Below the pieces are notes generated by a model. It ran no database searches and was not told where the DNA came from. It was given only the letters and a program-made list of their open reading frames with translations. Positions 51,507 through 59,951 of a DNA stretch of 64,000 nucleotides are shown in pieces. Position 1 is the first letter of the stretch; every line of letters starts with the position of its first letter. The position numbers and the translations under genes were made by a program. Origin of the DNA: Arenicellales bacterium (GTDB taxonomy: Bacteria > Pseudomonadota > Gammaproteobacteria > Arenicellales > JAHEKD01); the NCBI GenBank assembly GCA_028284225.1, contig JANQSD010000017.1, positions 48,677-112,676 of the forward strand, written 5' to 3'.

Positions 51507-52877
51507 ATGTCCAAAAAACTATTCATTAAAACGTTTGGTTGCCAAATGAATGAATACGATTCTGATCGTATGCAGGATTTGCTTGGCGTGTCCCATGGCT
51601 TTGAGAAAACAGATGCAGCAGAAGATGCAGATCTGTTACTTTTAAATACTTGTTCAGTGCGTGAAAAAGCCCAGGAAAAAGTGTTTTCCCAATTGGGTCG
51701 GTGGAAAAATTGGAAAGATGAAAATCCAGATTTGGTCATTGGTGTGGGCGGTTGTGTCGCCAGCCAGGAAGGTGACCTGATAATGAAACGGGCTCCTTAT
51801 GTGGATTTGGTGTTTGGGCCGCAGACCTATCATCGATTGCCGCAAATGTATGATTCAGTGCTTAAGGATAAGCAGGCTAAAGTCGACATTACCTTTCCGG
51901 AAATTGAGAAGTTCGATAACCTGCCACCGCCACGTGTTGATGGCGTTAAGGCGTATGTATCAATTATGGAAGGTTGCAGTAAATATTGTACTTTCTGTGT
52001 AGTGCCCTATACACGTGGAGAAGAATTTTCACGCCCCTTCGATGATGTCATTACCGAAATTTACGAGCTTTCTGAACAAGGCGTTCGAGAGGTTACTTTG
52101 CTTGGGCAAAATGTGAATGCTTATCGCGGCAAAACGCACGATGGTGAGCAGATTGATTTTGCCGCATTATTATATTTCGTGGCTGAAATTGATGGCATTG
52201 ACCGGATTCGCTACACCACCTCTCATCCGGTTGAATTTAGTGACGATTTGATTCGCGCCTACAAAGATTTGCCAACTCTGGTGAATCATTTGCACCTGCC
52301 GGTACAAAGCGGCTCAAATCGTATTCTTAAACTGATGAAGCGTAATTACACGGCCGAGCAGTATATTGAAATAATCACTAAGCTGCGCCGTTATCGGCCG
52401 GACATTAGCATGTCATCAGATTTTATTATCGGTTTCCCGGGTGAAACCGCTGATGATTTTCAAGCCACCATGGATTTGATTGAAGCCATTGGTTACGATC
52501 ACTCATTCAGTTTTGTCTATAGCCCGCGTCCAGGTACGCCCGCAGCGAGCTTGCCTGATGATGTCCCAATGGTTGTTAAACAGCGACGTTTGTATACCTT
52601 ACAGCAGCGAATTCTAGAGATGGCGGGCCAGATCAGTCAAAATATGGTCGGCACAGTACAATCTGTCCTGGTCGATGGGGTGTCCAAAAAAGATCCTGAT
52701 CAGCTTTGTGGGCGCACAGAAAATAATCGAGTGGTTAACTTTGACGGTGATAAAAAGCAAATCGGAGATTTTGCTAATGTGATGATCACTGAAGCTTTGC
52801 CGAATTCTTTGCGCGGTTGTATTGTTAATCATACAGATGATAAAAACCTAAAATTCGAGCTTGCAGCAAATGCCTGA
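51507..52877 (+). CDS. miaB: tRNA-2-methylthio-N6-dimethylallyladenosine synthase
   Basis: Radical-SAM methylthiotransferase that adds a methylthio group to i6A37 of tRNAs reading U-starting codons. 456 residues in the standard order. The UPF0004 domain has its three cysteines ([36 protein letters not shown]). The radical-SAM core is [20 protein letters not shown] with the CxxxCxxC motif. A C-terminal TRAM domain follows ([15 protein letters not shown]). RBS TTAGGAA is close before the ATG. First gene of the conserved miaB-ybeZ-ybeY-ybeX-lnt arrangement. Confidence 0.97.
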   Translation: MSKKLFIKTFGCQMNEYDSDRMQDLLGVSHGFEKTDAAEDADLLLLNTCSVREKAQEKVFSQLGRWKNWKDENPDLVIGVGGCVASQEGDLIMKRAPYVDLVFGPQTYHRLPQMYDSVLKDKQAKVDITFPEIEKFDNLPPPRVDGVKAYVSIMEGCSKYCTFCVVPYTRGEEFSRPFDDVITEIYELSEQGVREVTLLGQNVNAYRGKTHDGEQIDFAALLYFVAEIDGIDRIRYTTSHPVEFSDDLIRAYKDLPTLVNHLHLPVQSGSNRILKLMKRNYTAEQYIEIITKLRRYRPDISMSSDFIIGFPGETADDFQATMDLIEAIGYDHSFSFVYSPRPGTPAASLPDDVPMVVKQRRLYTLQQRILEMAGQISQNMVGTVQSVLVDGVSKKDPDQLCGRTENNRVVNFDGDKKQIGDFANVMITEALPNSLRGCIVNHTDDKNLKFELAANA

Positions 52878-52919
52878 TTTGCCGCATAATTATCTTATGT
52901 ACCACAAATTTAGAATAAG

Positions 52920-53900
52920 TTGAGTCCCCAGACTTCGACAACCTTCGCCTTAAACCCTGCCGATAACTCACGCCTTGCCGCACTTTGCGGGGAGTTGAAT
53001 TCCAATATTAAGCAGATTGAAGGGCATCTTGATGTAAAGATTGTCTCCAAGGGTAACTTATTTAGTATTAATGGTAACCAGAATAAAGCGAATAAAGCAC
53101 GTGATGTATTACAGACCTTGTATTCCAAAATTAATGATAAGGATGCCATTACCTCAGAACAAGTGCATATGACGTTGACGGATATAAGCGCTTCGACAGA
53201 CGAAGATAAAAGCGAGAACTCAAGGTTAGTGATCACCACACCAAGAGCGAAGATTCAAGGCCAAAATCCGAGCCAGCGCCATTATTTGCGGCAAATATTA
53301 ACTCGCGATATTAATTTTGGAATTGGCCCGGCCGGTACCGGGAAAACTTTTCTGGCGGTTGCCTGTGCAGCACAAGCCCTTAATCAGGACGAGGTTAAAC
53401 GTATTGTGCTGGTTCGACCTGCCGTAGAGGCAGGAGAACGACTGGGTTTTTTACCGGGTGATATCGGGCAGAAAGTCGATCCGTATTTGCGGCCGTTATA
53501 CGATGCGCTGTATGAGATGTTCGGCTTTGAGAAAGTGGCGCGCTTGATGGATAGAAATATTATTGAGCTTGCTCCGCTGGCATATATGCGTGGCCGTACC
53601 TTAAACGATTCGTTTGTGATACTGGATGAAGGCCAGAATACGACTATCGAGCAAATGAAAATGTTGCTCACTCGAATCGGCTTTGGGTCAAAAGCAGTGA
53701 TCACCGGCGATGTAACACAAATTGATTTGCCTAAAAATGTCGAATCGGGACTTAAGCATGCTGGCCGGGTACTCACCGACATAGAGGGAATCAGCTTTAC
53801 CTATTTCAAGCCGGAAGATGTGGTTCGCCACCCGCTTGTGCAACGTATTGTGACAGCTTATGAATCACATACCGAGTCTGATGAACGCAATGAGCGATAA
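52920..53900 (+). CDS. ybeZ: PhoH-like ATPase (YbeZ)
   Basis: 326 residues. N-terminal region (NPADNSRLAALCGELNSNIKQIEGHL) like E. coli YbeZ, a short KH-like part, and a P-loop PhoH ATPase: Walker A FGIGPAGTGKTFLAVA, Walker B FVILDEGQNTTIEQMKMLLTRIG, then ITGDVTQIDLP. It works with the rRNA-processing endonuclease YbeY encoded next to it. The start appears to be a TTG (52920), the only start giving the family N terminus. Its last 11 nt overlap the YbeY start. Confidence 0.93.
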   Translation: MSPQTSTTFALNPADNSRLAALCGELNSNIKQIEGHLDVKIVSKGNLFSINGNQNKANKARDVLQTLYSKINDKDAITSEQVHMTLTDISASTDEDKSENSRLVITTPRAKIQGQNPSQRHYLRQILTRDINFGIGPAGTGKTFLAVACAAQALNQDEVKRIVLVRPAVEAGERLGFLPGDIGQKVDPYLRPLYDALYEMFGFEKVARLMDRNIIELAPLAYMRGRTLNDSFVILDEGQNTTIEQMKMLLTRIGFGSKAVITGDVTQIDLPKNVESGLKHAGRVLTDIEGISFTYFKPEDVVRHPLVQRIVTAYESHTESDERNER

Positions 53901-54351
53901 TATTACCGTGACCATTGATTCTGAAGACGAAGACGTTCCTGAATCGAGTTTCATACTCAAAGCAGTTGACGTTGCACGTCGGGCTTTGGGTCGTATGGAT
54001 GCCGAAATTAATGTGCAGATCGTCGACGCACAAACCATCCAATCTTTAAATAATCAATACCGTGGCAAGAATATGCCTACTAATGTACTTTCTTTCCCGG
54101 CCGAGTTACCGGCATGGATAGATAGCAGGCTCGTTGGTGATATTGTTTTATGTCCCGCTGTTATTCGCGCTGAATCCAGGCAATTTAATAAATCCGTTAA
54201 TAGCCGTTGGGCGCATATGCTTGTTCACGGGACCTTGCACTTACTAGGAATGACACATGATGAGGAGCAACAACAACAGAAAATGGAAACCATGGAACAA
54301 AAAATAATGAATGAACTAGGATACGATGATCCGTATCAGGTAATAGCATGA
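53890..54351 (+). CDS. ybeY: rRNA maturation endoribonuclease
   Basis: Zinc-dependent RNase that trims the 16S rRNA 3' end and takes part in ribosome quality control. About 153 residues. Zinc-site motif HMLVHGTLHLLGMTHDEE (HGxxHLxGxDH type), with upstream NVLSFPAELP and GDIVLCPAVI. I chose the ATG at 53890 because its product MSDNITV matches the position of the E. coli start; in-frame ATGs at 53860 and 53881 also exist. It overlaps ybeZ upstream and corC downstream (ATGA). Confidence 0.94.
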   Translation: MSDNITVTIDSEDEDVPESSFILKAVDVARRALGRMDAEINVQIVDAQTIQSLNNQYRGKNMPTNVLSFPAELPAWIDSRLVGDIVLCPAVIRAESRQFNKSVNSRWAHMLVHGTLHLLGMTHDEEQQQQKMETMEQKIMNELGYDDPYQVIA

Positions 54352-55178
54352 TGAGCACAACGACCGAACCTAAGTCTTCTTTGTGGGATAAAGTTCAATC
54401 GGTGTTCCAACGTGAGCCCGAAACACGGGAGGAATTGCTGGATGTCATTAAGGAGGCGAAAGAAAAAGCGTTAATAGATCAGGAGTCAATGGATACCATC
54501 GAACGAGTGTTCCAGGTATCTGAGCTCAGAGTGCGTGATGTCATGATTCCTCGAGCACAAATGGTAGTGGTAAACAAGGATGATGACCCAGAGGATTTTT
54601 TACCTATCTTAATTGATTCTTCACATTCACGCTTCCCGGTTATTGACGATGGTGATCGAGATAAGGTTGTCGGTATATTGCTGGCCAAAGATTTACTTAA
54701 GTATTTTCATAATGATGACGAGGAGTTTCATATCAAGGATGTGCTACGGCCGGCGATCTATATTCCTGATAGCAAACGTCTTAATGTATTGCTAACGGAA
54801 TTCCAGGAGAATCGCAATCACATGGCAATCGTGGTCGATGAGTATGGAGGGGTAGATGGATTGGTGACCATCGAAGATGTGATTGAACAAATTGTTGGTG
54901 ATATTGAAGATGAACACGACATTGACGAAGAGGAGAATATGGTCAAATGTCATGACGAGCATGAGTACATCATCAAAGCCCGTTTGCCGATCGAAGATTT
55001 TAACGAACGTTTTGAAACTGAATTTAGTGATCAGGACTACGACACCATAGGTGGTTTGATTATTGCCCAGGCAGGACATATGCCTAAAAGGGGTGAATTA
55101 GTAAACCTGGAATCTTTGCAGTTCGAGATTCTTAATGCAGATAGTCGACGAGTGCATTTAGTTAAATTGCGCAAATAA
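54348..55178 (+). CDS. corC: CorC/HlyC-family CBS-domain transporter-associated protein (YbeX)
   Basis: 276 residues, soluble: N-terminal helical segment (SVFQREPETREELLDVIKEA), two CBS domains (~65-190; VRDVMIPRAQMVVV, SSHSRFPVIDD, VDEYGGVDGLVTIEDVIEQIVGDIEDE in parts) and the C-terminal CorC_HlyC domain (~205-276; GGLIIAQAGHMPKRGE). It has been linked to Mg/Co homeostasis and to ribosome biogenesis with YbeY. ATGA overlap with ybeY. Its stop is 6 bp before an inserted MITE-like element. Confidence 0.93.
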   Translation: MMSTTTEPKSSLWDKVQSVFQREPETREELLDVIKEAKEKALIDQESMDTIERVFQVSELRVRDVMIPRAQMVVVNKDDDPEDFLPILIDSSHSRFPVIDDGDRDKVVGILLAKDLLKYFHNDDEEFHIKDVLRPAIYIPDSKRLNVLLTEFQENRNHMAIVVDEYGGVDGLVTIEDVIEQIVGDIEDEHDIDEEENMVKCHDEHEYIIKARLPIEDFNERFETEFSDQDYDTIGGLIIAQAGHMPKRGELVNLESLQFEILNADSRRVHLVKLRK

Positions 55179-55184
55179 GAAATT

Positions 55185-55325
55185 AGAACCTATCTCAAAA
55201 TGTCTGCACTCGTTGATACGTCATTAAAAGCTCACTCAAAATGCTCATTTACGTTCAGTAGACTGCGCTTTTTTGTTCACTATTGCCTCGTCTGAACATC
55301 GTTCGACTATTTTGGGATAGGTTCT
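55185..55325. mobile_element. MITE-like element with 17-bp terminal inverted repeats
   Basis: AGAACCTATCTCAAAAT (55185-55201) and ATTTTGGGATAGGTTCT (55309-55325) are inverted repeats with a single mismatch, extended by one T/A pair outside. A TA flanks each end, compatible with a TA target duplication. The 141-bp body has no coding capacity. Its centre (55216-55293) repeats the sequence at 12667-12740. It separates corC from lnt, which are usually adjacent, and may carry transcription signals. Confidence 0.75.
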
Positions 55326-55335
55326 AGAAATAATA

Positions 55336-56832
55336 ATGAAAATCAGCAAGGCACAGCAGCTTTTGCTTGCGTTATTAGCGGGTGTAGTATTTGTTTTCGC
55401 TTTCGCGCCGTTTAAGGCCTTCCCGGTAGTTTTCATTTCATTAGGGTTGCTGTTCTGGTTATGGCTTAATTGTCAAACTAAAAAGCAGGCATTTGTTATA
55501 GGTTGGTTGTTTGGTCTGGGTCAGTTTGGGGCTGGCGTTTCATGGATGTATGTCAGTCTAAGCACGTTTGGTAATATGGCGCCGATACTGGCTGCTGCAG
55601 CTGTGCTGATATTAGTCATGGGATTAGCATTGTTCCCAGCCATTGTCGGATACATCCAATCTATGTTTGGGACAGCGAGCACTCTGATCAGGCTTTTTTT
55701 CGTGATCACGCCAGTATGGGTTTTAGCCGAGTGGGTCAGAGAATGGATATTTACAGGTTTACCCTGGCTGGCAGCAGGTTACAGCCAGACAGATAATTTA
55801 TTGGTTGCCTGGGCACCTTTGGGTGGTATTTATCTGGTCAGTTTGGCTGTGGTGTTACTGTCTTGTGGACTATTGTTGCTAATAAGTAAACGAATACTTC
55901 CGGCAATTATCAGTATCAGTGTGGTTCTGTTGGCGAGCTACTTTATAAGTCAGCAGCAATGGACCACACAAGCTGGAAAATCGTTATCGGTCAAATTGGT
56001 GCAGGGCAATGTCAGCATTTGGGATAAATGGAATTCCGCCAAGACAAATGAAATACTGGATAAATATATTTCTTTGAGCCAGCAGGGAGAGCATGCCGAT
56101 TTGGTGATTTGGCCTGAAGCAGCAGCACCATTATTACTATCAGAATTGCCACAGGATTTTTGGACACAGCTTAAGCAAACTAATAATTCACAGGCTATGT
56201 TTGGTATTGTTGAACGGAACCCTGCAACGGGACAGTTCTATAATTCAGTGGTATCAACGCAAGCACAACAAAGCTTAGCCTTGTATCGGAAAATTCATTT
56301 GGTTCCATTTGGTGAGTTTTTGCCGCTGAAATTTATGCTTGAATGGTTGCTCAATTATTTGCACATTCCCATGTCCGATTTTAGTGCCTATGAGCAAGCG
56401 CAAGCACCAATTGACATAAACGGTATAAAAGCAGGGGTGTCAATTTGCTATGAAGATGCTTTTGCGAATGTGATCAGACATAGTCTGCCGCAGGCGAATT
56501 TACTTGTTAATGTTAGTGAAGATGCCTGGTTTGGCGATTCGTTGGCGCCTCATCAACGGCTGCAAATGGCCCAAATGCGTGCTATCGAGAACGCTCGTTC
56601 ATTGATTCGAGTTTCCAATAATGGCTTATCTGCAGTTATTGATCATCGAGGAGAAATACTGACCATTGCGCCGCAATTCCAGGCTACAGTCATACAAGGT
56701 ACAGTTCAGGCCCGTTCAGGTGCCACTCCATTTTCACTATGGGGTCATAAGTTAGTGCTGAGTATATTGTTAGTTATGTTGCTGCTTGCTCTGATTATCA
56801 ACATATTTTTACCATCAAAACAGGGAAAATAA
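55336..56832 (+). CDS. lnt: Apolipoprotein N-acyltransferase
   Basis: Inner-membrane enzyme that adds the third acyl chain to lipoproteins. 498 residues: six to seven N-terminal membrane helices (~8-210), a periplasmic nitrilase-fold domain (~220-470) and a last helix (LVLSILLVMLLLALIINIF). The catalytic triad is visible as Glu (VIWPEAAAPLL), Lys (LYRKIHLVPFGEFLP) and Cys (GVSICYEDAF), with SEDAWFGDS at the acyl site. Preceded by a MITE-like element rather than directly by corC. Confidence 0.95.
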   Translation: MKISKAQQLLLALLAGVVFVFAFAPFKAFPVVFISLGLLFWLWLNCQTKKQAFVIGWLFGLGQFGAGVSWMYVSLSTFGNMAPILAAAAVLILVMGLALFPAIVGYIQSMFGTASTLIRLFFVITPVWVLAEWVREWIFTGLPWLAAGYSQTDNLLVAWAPLGGIYLVSLAVVLLSCGLLLLISKRILPAIISISVVLLASYFISQQQWTTQAGKSLSVKLVQGNVSIWDKWNSAKTNEILDKYISLSQQGEHADLVIWPEAAAPLLLSELPQDFWTQLKQTNNSQAMFGIVERNPATGQFYNSVVSTQAQQSLALYRKIHLVPFGEFLPLKFMLEWLLNYLHIPMSDFSAYEQAQAPIDINGIKAGVSICYEDAFANVIRHSLPQANLLVNVSEDAWFGDSLAPHQRLQMAQMRAIENARSLIRVSNNGLSAVIDHRGEILTIAPQFQATVIQGTVQARSGATPFSLWGHKLVLSILLVMLLLALIINIFLPSKQGK

Positions 56833-57010
56833 ATGGGACTTTTACCTAATTTTATTGCTGCATTAGGTTTGTTTGCATTTAGGTGTGATGAACTCTGGGC
56901 CCAATGTACTTGCAATTATCGGTACATCTATGTCTAGCGGGTAGTCTATTGAGTTTAAGTTTGCGGTCGGAATTAGTATGGGAACCACAATTCAGGCCTC
57001 TTTAAAATAA
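56833..57010 (+). pseudogene. LysE/RhtB-family exporter remnant
   Basis: Pieces of one protein are split over two frames. LLPNFIAALGLFAF is followed, after a +1 shift near 56879, by GVMNSGPNVLAIIGTSMSSG, the hallmark N-terminal segment of LysE-type amino-acid exporters. A stop codon (TAG) follows, and then, in the same frame, SIEFKFAVGISMGTTIQASLK to a TAA. The rest of the ~200-residue family is missing, cut where the convergent mgtE gene begins. It starts directly after the lnt stop codon. Confidence 0.65.
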
Positions 57011-58345
57011 GAACAGTGCTGCCAGCCCCAAAATAGCAAAAAAACCGACCACATCAGTAATCGTGGTTAAGGCAACACCACTGGCTAATGCCGGATCGAT
57101 ACCAAGTTTTTCGAAAAATATGGGAATAAAAGCGCCTGCCAGGGCCGAGGCGATCAGGTTGATGATCATGGCAACACCGACAATGACACCAAGCTGGTAG
57201 TCACCATACCAAAAATAAGCGACTGATCCGGTAACCACTGCCCATAGCAGCCCGTTCAAAACGCCGACTGAAAATTCTTTACGCAATACACGCCAGGCAT
57301 TATGCGAACCAATGGTATCTGTTGCCAGACCACGAATGACCAGTGTCATGGTTTGTGTGCCGGCATTGCCACCCATGCTTGCAACAATAGGCATTAATAC
57401 TGCCAGGGCGACCAGCTTTTCTATTGTGCCTTCAAATTGTCCAATGACCCAGGAAGCCAGCAAGGCCGTAATCAGATTGACGCCCAGCCAAACAGCTCGA
57501 TTTTTAGTAGTTTTAATTACCGGCGCGAAAATATCCTCTTCTTCTTTTAAACCGGCCTGGGCCATGATGGCATGTTCAGCTTCTTCACGAATCACGTCAA
57601 CCACGTCATCTATTGTGACTCGACCTAATAATTCATCATTACTATTGACAACAGGTGCTGAAATTAAGTTATAACGTTCAAATGCTGCTGCAACGTCAGC
57701 GTCTGAATCCAGGGCATCAAATTTAATCGGTTCCGTATCCGCTAATTCACGCACACGCTTTTCGGCGTCGTTAGTTAACAAATCAGAGGTAAAGAGTATG
57801 CCGGTCAGTCGATTATCGCGATTCACAATGAACAACTTGTCGGTATATTCGGGTAACTCCCCTAATAGCCGTAAATAACGTTGTACCACTGAAATTGGAA
57901 TATTGGCACGCACGGTAATGGTGTCAACGTTCATTAAGCCACCAGCTGTATCTTCCGGGTAGGCTAAGATCGCGTCAATATCTTCTTGTGAATGGTCACC
58001 GGAAGTAAACAGGACATTACGGATAACATCGTCAGGCAGGGTTGGTACCAGATCAGCAATGTCATCAATATCCAACGTACTGATGGCATGTGCGATCAAG
58101 TCGGAGTCGCCTTGTTCAACTAGGTTTTCGCGAACCCCTTCATTGACTTCTGTTAGGACTTCGCCCAATAAATCCAGAGGTATCTCATCCCAGACTCTGA
58201 CCCGTTCTTCAGGCGGCAAACTTTCCAGCACCACAGCAATATCGGCTGGATGCAAATCGTTCATTAACGCACGAATATCTGCATCAGTCTCCGAAGCAAG
58301 TGCTTCGTTGACCTGATCAAGAAAATTGTCTAAATCTTCAATCAT
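57002..58345 (-). CDS. mgtE: Magnesium transporter MgtE
   Basis: Mg2+-gated channel of the inner membrane. 447 residues: N-terminal superhelical domain (~1-125; MNDLHPADIAVVLESLPPEERVRVWDEI in parts), two CBS domains (~135-255; YPEDTAGGLMNVD, GRVTIDDVVDVI), a plug helix and five C-terminal membrane helices containing VLMPIVASMGGNAGTQTMTLVIRGLA in parts, the pore segment with the conserved P-x-x-x-x-x-x-GN-G motif. It is convergent with the LysE remnant and ends by overlapping it. Confidence 0.95.
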   Translation of the reverse strand: MIEDLDNFLDQVNEALASETDADIRALMNDLHPADIAVVLESLPPEERVRVWDEIPLDLLGEVLTEVNEGVRENLVEQGDSDLIAHAISTLDIDDIADLVPTLPDDVIRNVLFTSGDHSQEDIDAILAYPEDTAGGLMNVDTITVRANIPISVVQRYLRLLGELPEYTDKLFIVNRDNRLTGILFTSDLLTNDAEKRVRELADTEPIKFDALDSDADVAAAFERYNLISAPVVNSNDELLGRVTIDDVVDVIREEAEHAIMAQAGLKEEEDIFAPVIKTTKNRAVWLGVNLITALLASWVIGQFEGTIEKLVALAVLMPIVASMGGNAGTQTMTLVIRGLATDTIGSHNAWRVLRKEFSVGVLNGLLWAVVTGSVAYFWYGDYQLGVIVGVAMIINLIASALAGAFIPIFFEKLGIDPALASGVALTTITDVVGFFAILGLAALFLF

Positions 58346-58485
58346 GCCGATGCAGTTATCAGGGTTAATACTGGCACTGAATTATATAGACATTCATGTA
58401 AAGAATCAGACATGAATTGAACTTCATCAACCGGGGTTTGTGTAGCCAATCTCCGTTATCTTGCAGTAACTTAAATTTTCTTATT

Positions 58486-59334
58486 TTAGGAGTGAGTAAG
58501 TTCGCGGTGACGCAACTGGGTCTGGGCTTGATTTGAAAAGTACTGGGCGAGTTTTTCGGTAATATAAACTGATCGATGTTTGCCGCCGGTGCAACCTACC
58601 GCAACAGTAATATAACTACGGTTTTCTTTACGAAACTCAGGTAGCCATTTTTCAATCATGTTTGCGATATCGTCCAGCATTTGCGCAACGACTGAATGAG
58701 ATTCAAGGAATTCGATAACCGGTTTGTCCTGACCACTGAACGAACGGAGTTTTTCGTCCCAGTGAGGGTTGGGTAAACAGCGCACATCAAAAACATAGTC
58801 CGCATCGCGCGGCAGTCCGTATTTGTAGCCAAACGATTCAAATAAGATTACCGGTTCGGTCGATTTGCCGGCCCCGATAAAATCACGCACCAGTCGTCTA
58901 AGTTCATGAGGGGTTTTATTACTAGTTTCAAATACCCGGTGTGATTGTTCCTTTAACGGTTCCAGCAGTCTGCGCTCTTGCGAAATAGCTTCCGGCAAAG
59001 AGACCATCGTATTGCTCAGAGGGTGTTTGCGACGAGTTTCCTTGTAACGTTTTAACAGCACTTCATCTTCTGCATCTATGAAAATGATTTGATAATTGAT
59101 ATTTTGATTATCAAGCTTGTGAAGTTGTTCCGGTAATTTTGCTAGAAACTCACGGTTTCTGGAATCAATACTGACCGCAATTTCCCGGGTTTGGGAGTCC
59201 TTTGAGCTGGTAATGAATTCACCTAATAGAGATGCGGGTAAATTATCGATGCAATAAAATCCATCATCCTCATAAGCTTGCAGGGCAATGGTTTTGCCAG
59301 AGCCGGAAAGGCCTGAAATAATCACTATTCGCAT
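58486..59334 (-). CDS. rapZ: RNase adapter protein RapZ
   Basis: 282 residues. N-terminal P-loop domain (IISGLSGSGKTIALQAYEDDGFYCIDNLP in parts), and a C-terminal domain with SFGYKYGLPRDADYVFDVRCLPNPHW and CTGGKHRSVYITEKLA. In enterobacteria RapZ guides RNase E to the GlmZ sRNA and senses glucosamine-6-phosphate. In other bacteria it may bind nucleotides or c-di-nucleotides. It usually lies beside ptsN downstream of rpoN and hpf; here ptsN is absent and a repeat region stands in its place. Confidence 0.94.
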   Translation of the reverse strand: MRIVIISGLSGSGKTIALQAYEDDGFYCIDNLPASLLGEFITSSKDSQTREIAVSIDSRNREFLAKLPEQLHKLDNQNINYQIIFIDAEDEVLLKRYKETRRKHPLSNTMVSLPEAISQERRLLEPLKEQSHRVFETSNKTPHELRRLVRDFIGAGKSTEPVILFESFGYKYGLPRDADYVFDVRCLPNPHWDEKLRSFSGQDKPVIEFLESHSVVAQMLDDIANMIEKWLPEFRKENRSYITVAVGCTGGKHRSVYITEKLAQYFSNQAQTQLRHRELTHS

Positions 59335-59360
59335 TCAGTATCGTCTCATTAACTTTATAT

Positions 59361-59561
59361 CGTCATACCGGGAAAAACCGGCATCTATTAATTCTGATCG
59401 TAACTGCTATCTTATTCAAGACGAAAGTTTAAACCGGCATTAAGTTAAATCTGTGATCTGAAGGATCAGTTATAACCTGGGTTTAAATCAGACTTATTTG
59501 ATTCTAATGCGCTTTTATTCGAACAAAAGCCGTTATATTGCGGATCAGATCCGCAATGACG
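59361..59561. repeat. REP-like palindromes flanking the hpf-rapZ gap
   Basis: Two palindromic units in opposite orientation frame the gap. CGTCATACCGG...CCGGCATC lies at 59361-59384. ATTGCGGAT-CAG-ATCCGCAAT, a perfect 9-bp stem, lies at 59537-59557 and runs on to ATGACG. The outer ends (CGTCAT and ATGACG) are inverted copies. I see no ORF of useful length in 59335-59609. Confidence 0.5.
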
Positions 59562-59609
59562 AATAGATGGGTTGTTACTGATGTCTGATTACGTCTGCTA
59601 ACAGGATAG

Positions 59610-59936
59610 CTAGCCAAAGGCTTGCGATTTTAAACTGGCTTCACCGCGATGATGATCGGTTTTTTTCTCTTTATGTTTTAGTACTTGCCGGTCTAATTTG
59701 TTAAGTACCATATCAATAGCGGCATACATATCATCTGATTCGGCGCTGGCATGAAAGCTAGCACCTTTGGCTTGTATGTTTGATTCGGCTGAGTGTCTGT
59801 TTTTTTCCACGCTGAGTACGACATTGGTGGTGGTAACGTGGTCGAAGTGATTGTTGATTTTGGAGAATTTGTCTTCTACGTGAGCTTTGAGAGAGTCGGT
59901 GATGTCAATGTTTTGTCCGCTTATGATGATTTGCAT
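59610..59936 (-). CDS. hpf: Ribosome hibernation promoting factor (short HPF/YfiA type)
   Basis: 108 residues. Reads MQIIISGQNIDITDSLKAHV, FSKINNHFDHVTTTNVVLSV and a helix with SDDMYAAIDMVLNKLDRQVLKHKEK, the S30AE fold that sits in the decoding groove of idle 70S ribosomes. No long C-terminal extension, so it is the short form. It follows rpoN by 15 bp with GGAG before the ATG, the classic rpoN-hpf arrangement. Confidence 0.94.
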   Translation of the reverse strand: MQIIISGQNIDITDSLKAHVEDKFSKINNHFDHVTTTNVVLSVEKNRHSAESNIQAKGASFHASAESDDMYAAIDMVLNKLDRQVLKHKEKKTDHHRGEASLKSQAFG

Positions 59937-59951
59937 AAAATCTCCTATGTA

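Noticed and set aside
59537..59557. Perfect ATTGCGGAT/ATCCGCAAT hairpin as the hpf terminator
   Set aside because: It lacks a T-run on either strand and ends in ATGACG like a repeat unit, so I called it REP-like instead.
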